DNA of 64,000 nt from Hyphomicrobiales bacterium. GTDB taxonomy: Bacteria; Pseudomonadota; Alphaproteobacteria; Rhizobiales; Rhizobiaceae. The translations under genes were made by a program, and so were the position numbers. The notes under the pieces were generated by a model. The model saw nothing but the letters and a program-made list of their open reading frames with translations, was not told the origin of the DNA and did no database searches. Below, piece after piece: positions 58,868-64,000 of this stretch (position 1 is the stretch's first letter; every line of letters starts with the position of its first letter). The stretch lies in the NCBI GenBank assembly GCA_900470805.1, contig UCCA01000023.1:248001-312000 (forward strand). Direction: 5' to 3'.

Positions 58868-59758
58868 TTACTTCTTGGTGTAGACGCCGGGAACGATCGG
58901 CTGTTCGGCCGGAACGGTTTCGCCGGCGGCGATCTTGATGGCACTGTCGACAGCGAGCTTGCCCATCTGATCCGGGAACTGCTGAATGACGCCGACCATG
59001 TCTGGATCCTTGTCGACTGCGCCCAGAGCTTCCGGCATGCCGTCGAAACCGATCACCTTGACCTTGCCGGTCAGGCCAGCGGACTTGACAGCGACGGCGG
59101 CGGCAAGTGCTGCGTCGTCACCGAAGCCGAAGATGCCGTTGATGTCGGGATTGGCCTGCAGCATGTTCTGCGCGACAGCCAGGGCCTCCGCGCGGGTGAT
59201 GCCGGTCTGAATCGATACGATCTTCATCTCGGGGTGCTTGGCAATGGCTTCCTTGAAGCCGTTGACGCGATTGACCACCGACTGAACCAGCGGATAATCG
59301 ATGATCGCGACATTGCCCTTGCCGCCGAGCTGCTCGGCCATGAGTTCGCCCGCCTTGACGCCACCTGCGTAGTTATCGGTGCCGATGTAGGAGGCGACCT
59401 GCGCGCCTTCGACCGGGACATCGACCGTGATGACCTTGATGCCAGCGGCCTGAGCGCGCATGACGGCAGCCAGTGCGCCCTTGCTGTCGACAGGCGACAT
59501 GACGATCACATCAACGCCCTTGACGATGAAGTCCTCGATGTCGGCGAGCTGCTTGTTCAGATCCTGGTTGGCGATCGAAATTTCGAGCGGAACGTTCTTG
59601 GCCTTGGCTTCGGCAGTCATCGCCTTGGCAAGTTCGTTGTAGAACGGATGCTGCTGTGTCAGCAGCGAAGCGCCGATGCCTTCGGCATGGGCGGAGATGG
59701 CGGCCAGCGACAAGGCGGCGGAGACCAAAAGCGATTTGGTAAGACGAGAAATAGGCAA
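58868..59758 (-). CDS. Sugar ABC transporter substrate-binding protein (tagatose-type)
   Basis: A 296-residue periplasmic RbsB-type protein. The best start is TTG 59758, because GGGAGGAAATC lies directly before it and this gives a normal signal peptide cut after SAHA (about residue 25); a reading from 59788 adds ten residues without an RBS. Family blocks are ASLLTQQHPFYNELAKAM, VIVMSPVDSKGALAAVMRAQAAGIKVITVD and IGFDGMPEALGAVDKDP. It is the first gene of the importer-kinase-epimerase operon. Confidence 0.93.
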   Translation of the reverse strand: MPISRLTKSLLVSAALSLAAISAHAEGIGASLLTQQHPFYNELAKAMTAEAKAKNVPLEISIANQDLNKQLADIEDFIVKGVDVIVMSPVDSKGALAAVMRAQAAGIKVITVDVPVEGAQVASYIGTDNYAGGVKAGELMAEQLGGKGNVAIIDYPLVQSVVNRVNGFKEAIAKHPEMKIVSIQTGITRAEALAVAQNMLQANPDINGIFGFGDDAALAAAVAVKSAGLTGKVKVIGFDGMPEALGAVDKDPDMVGVIQQFPDQMGKLAVDSAIKIAAGETVPAEQPIVPGVYTKK

Positions 59759-59857
59759 GATTTCCTCCCGGAATGTAATTGAGGCCAATGTGCGGACCGT
59801 CGGATGTGGCGGCCTCCCCAGCTAACCGACGACGCCTATTCACCACTAAACTTTCCG

Positions 59858-59900
59858 CGCGTCAACTTTAAAATAATTACGCGTCAATTTTATGATTGAC
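59858..59900. promoter_or_regulatory. Candidate LacI operator region upstream of the tagatose-type operon
   Basis: Two direct copies of CGCGTCAA (59858-59865 and 59880-59887) are spaced 22 bases apart, start to start. The second forms part of a perfect inverted repeat GTCAAT-N6-ATTGAC (59883-59900). Read on the minus strand the copies are TTGACGCG, so each also resembles a -35 box. It lies 100-140 bases before the binding-protein start and is a reasonable target for the LacI protein of this operon. Confidence 0.5.
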
Positions 59901-60002
59901 AAGCTGAGGGCTCGTGACAGCAAAACTGATTGGTGCGATTGCACGATTCAGCGTCCATTTTATAAATTTCGCTCACGCCTCAGGTCGGGCGTCGCCGCCT
60001 AG

Positions 60003-60046
60003 ACATTGGGTCGCCCCACCAGAAATTAAATTTCTACATTGGGTCG
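60003..60046. repeat. Direct repeat flanking a palindrome in the divergent promoter region
   Basis: ACATTGGGTCG occurs at 60003-60013 and again at 60036-60046, 33 bases apart. Between them is GAAATT-A-AATTTC (60022-60034). It lies about 155-200 bases before the Opp-type binding-protein gene. The arrangement looks like a regulatory site, but no binder is known. Confidence 0.5.
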
Positions 60047-60199
60047 GAATGAAGAATGCTGGCGGAACGCCATTGTTTAAGACGGATTAAAATGGGAAAT
60101 AAACTTCCAAACCATACCGAAAAATAGAATACCAAATCCATAGATATCTCGACTAAATGGATACGCTTGCGGTCATCGAACAACCGCGAGACTTCTTCC

Positions 60200-61828
60200 A
60201 TGACGCGCTATCGGACACTTATCGCTCTCAGCCTTGGGCTGTTGGCCACGACGACGTTTGCCACCACAAGCCGCGCCGCGGACGAACCGGTCAAGGGTGG
60301 AACGCTGGTCTATCTCGAGCAGCAGAGCCATACCAACCTCTATCCGCCGGCTGGCGGCTTTTATCCGAACGGTGGCATTCTCAACCAGATCACCGACAAG
60401 CTGACCTACCAGAACCCCAGGACGCTCGAAATCGAGCCATGGCTGGCAGAGTCATGGAGCGTCAATGACACCGCGACCGAATACACGTTCAAGCTTCGTC
60501 CCGGCATCACTTTCTCCGACGGGACGCCCCTCGATGCGGCGGCGGTCGCAAAGAATTTCGACACGTTCGGTCTTGGCAACAAAGCGCTGAAACAACCCGT
60601 CTCGGAAGTGGTCAACAACTACGAGCGCAGCGAAGTGGTGGATCCGCTGACGGTCAAGTTTTACTTCAAGAAGCCGTCGCCCGGCTTCCTGCAGGGAACG
60701 TCAGTCATCGGCTCGGGTATCGTCTCGCTCTCGACGCTGGCGCTCCCCTTCGAGCAACTCGGCGATGCGACCAAGATCATCGGCTCCGGCCCGTTCGTGG
60801 TGGAGGCGGAAACGATCGGCAAGTCGCTCGATCTCAAGGCCCGCGACGACTACAATTGGGGACCGGCGAAACTTGCTCATCAGGGTCGCGCCTATCTCGA
60901 CGAGATCAACTACATCGTCACCCCGGAAGACAGCGTCCGTATCGGCGCGCTTTTGGCTGGCCAAGCGGATTTCATCCGCCAGATCCAGGCCTATGACGAG
61001 GCACAGGTGGAAGCACAGAGCTTCACCATCTATGCGCCAGGCACGCGCGGCGTGAACAATTCGATCGTCTTCCGCGCCGACAACCCGCTCGTCTCAGATA
61101 TCAACGTGCGCAAGGCGCTGTCGCTGGCCGTCAATCGCGACGAGATCATCTCGACGCTCTTCTCCAAGAACTATCCGAAGGCGACCTCCATCCTCGCCTC
61201 CTCCGCGATCGGTTACGTCGCCCAGACTGACAAGCTAGCCTACGATCCGAAAAAGGCCGAAGCGCTGCTCGACGAAGCCGGTTTCAAGCGCGGCGCCGAT
61301 GGCATTCGCGAGAAGGATGCCCAGAAGCTGGTGCTGACGGCTTACGAGTCGCTGCCGCAGCCGCAAAGCCGCGCCGTGCTGCAGCTCATTGCACAACAGT
61401 GGTCGAAGCTTGGCGTCACGTTTAACGTGCTGGCGGGCGATGCCGGCAGCAAGATTGTCGATGAACTCGATCCGCTGAAGACACCGGTTGCCGTCGCTAT
61501 GGTCGGCCGCGCGGACCCGGACGTGGTCAAGAGCCAGTATTACCCGACCAACCGCAATCTGCTGCTGCAGAAGGGCGGCGTCAGCGACAAGGTCAAGACG
61601 TTCTCGGACGATAAGCTGAACGCTATCTTGAACGAGATCGCATCGCAGCCGGACCGCGAAAAGCGGCTGAAGGCGGTGGCCGACGCTCAGGCTTACGTTC
61701 TAGACCAGGCCTATGCCATTCCGATCTTCGAGGAGCCACAGGCTTTTGCCGGTGCTCCTTACGTCAAGGGCGTCGCCTTCGAAGCGGTTGGCCGCCCGTC
61801 CTTCTATAGCCTCTGGCTCGACAAGTAA
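60200..61828 (+). CDS. Opp/Dpp-type ABC transporter substrate-binding protein
   Basis: A 542-residue periplasmic protein of the SBP_bac_5 family. A signal peptide (about 1-26, cut after SRA) is followed by KGGTLVYLEQQSHTNLYPPAGG, YTFKLRPGITFSDGTPLDAAAVAKNFD, IGSGPFVVE and VRKALSLAVNRDEII, all standard motifs. Such proteins bind peptides, nickel, opines or glycosides; the ligand here is unknown. ATG 60200 fits the signal peptide; the upstream in-frame codon at 60167 would put charged residues in front and lacks an RBS. It begins a dpp-like operon. Confidence 0.92.
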   Translation: MTRYRTLIALSLGLLATTTFATTSRAADEPVKGGTLVYLEQQSHTNLYPPAGGFYPNGGILNQITDKLTYQNPRTLEIEPWLAESWSVNDTATEYTFKLRPGITFSDGTPLDAAAVAKNFDTFGLGNKALKQPVSEVVNNYERSEVVDPLTVKFYFKKPSPGFLQGTSVIGSGIVSLSTLALPFEQLGDATKIIGSGPFVVEAETIGKSLDLKARDDYNWGPAKLAHQGRAYLDEINYIVTPEDSVRIGALLAGQADFIRQIQAYDEAQVEAQSFTIYAPGTRGVNNSIVFRADNPLVSDINVRKALSLAVNRDEIISTLFSKNYPKATSILASSAIGYVAQTDKLAYDPKKAEALLDEAGFKRGADGIREKDAQKLVLTAYESLPQPQSRAVLQLIAQQWSKLGVTFNVLAGDAGSKIVDELDPLKTPVAVAMVGRADPDVVKSQYYPTNRNLLLQKGGVSDKVKTFSDDKLNAILNEIASQPDREKRLKAVADAQAYVLDQAYAIPIFEEPQAFAGAPYVKGVAFEAVGRPSFYSLWLDK

Positions 61829-61848
61829 CAGAACTCCCAAGCCGAAAG

Positions 61849-61871
61849 GGCGGCGGCTGATGACCGCCGCC
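61849..61871 (+). terminator. Intercistronic stem-loop after the Opp-type binding-protein gene
   Basis: Perfect 8-base GC arms (GGCGGCGG / CCGCCGCC) with a 7-base loop, flanked by AAAGG and CCTTT that can extend the pairing. It lies in the 65-base gap before the first permease gene. Confidence 0.6.
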
Positions 61872-61893
61872 TACCCCTTTCCGGAGATATGAC

Positions 61894-62838
61894 ATGAAAC
61901 GCTATGTCGTCGGACGCATCGGCCAAGCGCTGCTCGTCCTCTGGGCCGCCTTCACGCTGTCCTTCATCCTGTTGCAAGCGATGCCTGGCGATGCGGTGTT
62001 GATCAAGTTCCTCAACCCGGAATTCGGCCTGAGCGCCGATCAGGTGGCCGAGATCCGCGAATCATACGCGGTCGATTCCAATATCGTCGTCCAGTACGGA
62101 CAGACGCTTGCCAACTTCCTGCACGGCGATTTCGGCTATTCGCTGCAGGCAGGCGTACCCGTTTCGGCCCAGCTTGCCACCAATCTGCCGCCGACCCTTA
62201 GGCTTGCAGGGCTCGGCTTCGCGGCTGCGGTGACGCTTGCGGTGCTGATCGCCTTCCTGTCGTCGATGGCGCCGTTTGCCTGGCTGCGCAATGCCATCCA
62301 GTCGCTGCCGTCCCTCTTCATCTCGGTGCCAGTCTTCTGGCTGGCAATCATGTTGATCCAGATCTTCTCGTTCCGGTTTCGATTGGTGTCCGTCATCAAT
62401 CCTGGCCCTTGGGAAAGTCTGATCTTGCCGGTCGCCACGCTCGCCGTGCCGATCGCCGCGCCGCTTGCGCAGATCCTGATTCGCAACATCGACGAGATCC
62501 GTACCCGTCCCTTCGTGGCGGTCGCACGCGCCAAGGGCGCCAGCGAGACGCGCCTCCTTTGGCGCCATGTCGCCCGTAACGCCATCTTGCCAACGCTGAC
62601 CATCGCCGGCGTTCTGTTCGGCGAACTGATCGCAGGCGCCGTCGTCACCGAGACCGTCTTCGGCCTCAGCGGCATCGGCGGCCTGACCGAAAAGGCCGTT
62701 GGCAATCAGGACCTCTCGGTCCTGCAGGCAATCGTCGTCATTTCGGCTGCGGCTTTCGTCACCATCAACCTGGCGGTGGACCTTGCCTATCCCTTGCTCG
62801 ATCCCCGTCTCAGAGACAGAAGCGGTGCAGCAGCATGA
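61894..62838 (+). CDS. Opp/Dpp-type ABC transporter permease (DppB-like)
   Basis: A 314-residue permease of the BPD_transp_1 family: an N-terminal helix (about 9-30), an external segment, and five further helices with the EAA-type loop ARAKGASETRLLWRHVARNAILPT (about 210-233). The start ATG has CCGGAG upstream. It ends in an ATGA overlap with the second permease. Confidence 0.95.
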   Translation: MKRYVVGRIGQALLVLWAAFTLSFILLQAMPGDAVLIKFLNPEFGLSADQVAEIRESYAVDSNIVVQYGQTLANFLHGDFGYSLQAGVPVSAQLATNLPPTLRLAGLGFAAAVTLAVLIAFLSSMAPFAWLRNAIQSLPSLFISVPVFWLAIMLIQIFSFRFRLVSVINPGPWESLILPVATLAVPIAAPLAQILIRNIDEIRTRPFVAVARAKGASETRLLWRHVARNAILPTLTIAGVLFGELIAGAVVTETVFGLSGIGGLTEKAVGNQDLSVLQAIVVISAAAFVTINLAVDLAYPLLDPRLRDRSGAAA

Positions 62839-63716
62839 CCAGCATCGACACATTTACCCAGCTCAACGCCGTCACGCCTGAAGACAGGGCGGGCAGACGT
62901 CGCGGCTTCGGCGCCGCCTTGCGCCATTTCCCGTTCGGTCTTGCGCTGGCATGGCTGGTTCTCGCGACGGTACTTGCCTGGGCCGTAGTCCCTTGGCTCT
63001 TCAGCACTTACGATCCGTTGCAAGGCACGCCGGGCGGACAGCTAAAGGCGCCGTCCGCAGCGCACTTGCTCGGGACGGACTCGCTCGGCCGCGATCTCTT
63101 CGCCCGTATCGTCCACGGGGCCGTACATTCACTCTCGGGCGCAGTTGCAGCGGTTGGTGTCGGACTCGTGGTGGGAAGTGCGATCGGGCTGATCGCCGGT
63201 TCGGTACGAGGACGTGTCGATGAGGTGCTCATGCGCCTGGTCGATGTGCTTCTTTCAATCCCGACACTCCTGCTGTCGCTCAGCATCATTATCCTGCTCG
63301 GCTTCGGCACGATCAATGCTGCGATTGCCGTCGGCGCCACGGCGATTGCCGGCTTTGCTCGTCTGATGCGGTCAGAGGTGGTGCGTGTACGCAATGCCGA
63401 GTTCGTCGAAGCCGCCTTCGGCAGTGGCGGAACGTTCGCCAAGGTGCTCTGGCGCCATATCCTGCCCAATTCGCTGACCTCCGTCGTCGCCTATACGGCC
63501 GTGCAGTTCGGCTGGGCGATCCTGCAGATCTCGACGCTCGGCTTCCTCGGATATGGTGCTCCGCCTCCGACGCCGGAATGGGGTCTTCTGATCGCTGAGG
63601 GCCGCAACTATCTCGCCACTGCCTGGTGGCTGACGGCAGCGCCCGGCCTTGTCGTGGTCGCGGTCGTGCTTTCGGCAAACCGGATCAGCCAGTCGATAGG
63701 GAGGAACGCCCGATGA
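62835..63716 (+). CDS. Opp/Dpp-type ABC transporter permease (DppC-like)
   Basis: A 293-residue permease with an N-terminal helix, the HLLGTDSLGRDLFARIVHGA block typical of DppC/OppC proteins, and an EAA loop (VEAAFGSGGTFAKVLWRHILPN). ATG 62835 overlaps the stop of the previous permease, and its own stop overlaps the ATPase start, so all three are translationally coupled. Confidence 0.95.
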   Translation: MTSIDTFTQLNAVTPEDRAGRRRGFGAALRHFPFGLALAWLVLATVLAWAVVPWLFSTYDPLQGTPGGQLKAPSAAHLLGTDSLGRDLFARIVHGAVHSLSGAVAAVGVGLVVGSAIGLIAGSVRGRVDEVLMRLVDVLLSIPTLLLSLSIIILLGFGTINAAIAVGATAIAGFARLMRSEVVRVRNAEFVEAAFGSGGTFAKVLWRHILPNSLTSVVAYTAVQFGWAILQISTLGFLGYGAPPPTPEWGLLIAEGRNYLATAWWLTAAPGLVVVAVVLSANRISQSIGRNAR

Positions 63717-64000
63717 GCACATCCACAAATGCCGTTCTCGACGTTCGCGATCTGCACGTCTCCTACAGCCAGGGCGACGGCCGCTCGTCAGTGGTGCATG
63801 GCGTATCCTTTACCGTCCAGCCGGGCGAGGTCGTGGCCCTCGTCGGCGAAAGCGGATCCGGCAAGACGTCGACGGCACAGGCCGTGATCGGCCTTCTTGC
63901 CGAGAACGGCCGCATCGACAGCGGCGCGATCCTTCTCAATGGCGAAAACATCAGCCGGTGGAGTGCCAGACGCCTGCGCGGCATTCGCGGCGCCGTGGTC
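63713..64000 (+). CDS. Opp/Dpp-type ABC transporter ATP-binding protein (3' truncated)
   Basis: The first 96 codons of a DppD-like ATPase, cut by the right edge. The P-loop GESGSGKTS is at about residues 49-57 and VLDVRDLHVSYSQGDGR precedes it, as in oligopeptide ATPases. GGGAGG precedes the ATG, which overlaps the permease stop as ATGA. A second ATPase (DppF) or a fused one should follow outside the window. Confidence 0.93.
   Translation, partial: MSTSTNAVLDVRDLHVSYSQGDGRSSVVHGVSFTVQPGEVVALVGESGSGKTSTAQAVIGLLAENGRIDSGAILLNGENISRWSARRLRGIRGAVV

Noticed and set aside
1..64000. tRNA, rRNA, integrase, attachment site or replication genes that would mark an island or plasmid backbone
   Set aside because: None recognised on either strand, so transfer or plasmid location is only inferred from gene content.

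Overview
The window reads as a piece of a Rhizobiaceae-type alphaproteobacterial genome (Rhizobium, Agrobacterium or Sinorhizobium relatives), probably an accessory replicon such as a megaplasmid or chromid. This is inferred from the GC-rich coding style, the density of solute-binding-protein-dependent ABC importers each paired with a small catabolic set and a GntR or LacI regulator, a bgs-like beta-glucan synthase locus, and small DUF2934/DUF3140 proteins. I see no rRNA, tRNA, CRISPR array, intact insertion sequence or replication origin. Both ends cut through ABC transporter operons.

Layout. 1-4486 (+): end of a ribose-type sugar ABC importer (ATPase, two permeases) followed by an FMN-dependent luciferase-like monooxygenase of the NtaA/SnaA/DszA type. 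4876-9795 (+): three-gene polysaccharide locus: HlyD-like membrane-fusion protein, secreted (alpha/alpha)-barrel hydrolase-like protein, and BcsA/BgsA-like processive glycosyltransferase. 10137-14281: an orphan GntR regulator, then a LysR-associated group (SDR, SnoaL-like protein, haloperoxidase-type alpha/beta hydrolase). 14428-28861: a large nucleoside locus. On the minus strand a ten-gene run encodes a BMP-type nucleoside importer, an NAD-dependent epimerase, a nucleoside hydrolase, a styrene-monooxygenase-like flavoprotein with its flavin reductase, a hydantoinase/dihydropyrimidinase and a ribokinase. Next to it lie a second nucleoside hydrolase (-) and a divergent GntR-SDR-HD phosphohydrolase operon (+). 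Two identical-geometry palindromes (AATACGA-N12-TCGTATT) sit at the two promoter regions and tie the locus into one regulon.

28899-31100 (+): malate synthase G. 31266-31663: decayed remains of a NitT/TauT-type ABC operon. 31884-36239 (-): a chemoreceptor and a PAS-GGDEF diguanylate cyclase. 36650-45747: second ribose-type importer with aldose-1-epimerase, GMC oxidoreductase, galactonate dehydratase (dgoD) and SDR (-), controlled by a divergent GntR gene; this looks like oxidative aldose catabolism. 46079-47769: three small accessory proteins and a DEDD exonuclease. 47817-52639: YddA-type exporter, OmpA-like lipoprotein translationally coupled to an L,D-transpeptidase, and a membrane metallophosphoesterase. 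52905-59758 (-): third ribose-type importer with a PfkB kinase, a GatZ/KbaZ-like protein and a LacI regulator, probably a D-tagatose (or related ketose/polyol) pathway. 60200-64000 (+): dipeptide-type (Opp/Dpp) importer, cut by the window end.

The best candidate for undescribed biology is the nucleoside locus. The importer delivers a nucleoside, hydrolases split off the base, ribokinase takes the ribose, and a two-component flavin monooxygenase plus a cyclic-amidohydrolase could oxidise and open the base. That enzyme combination does not match any pyrimidine or purine route I know.
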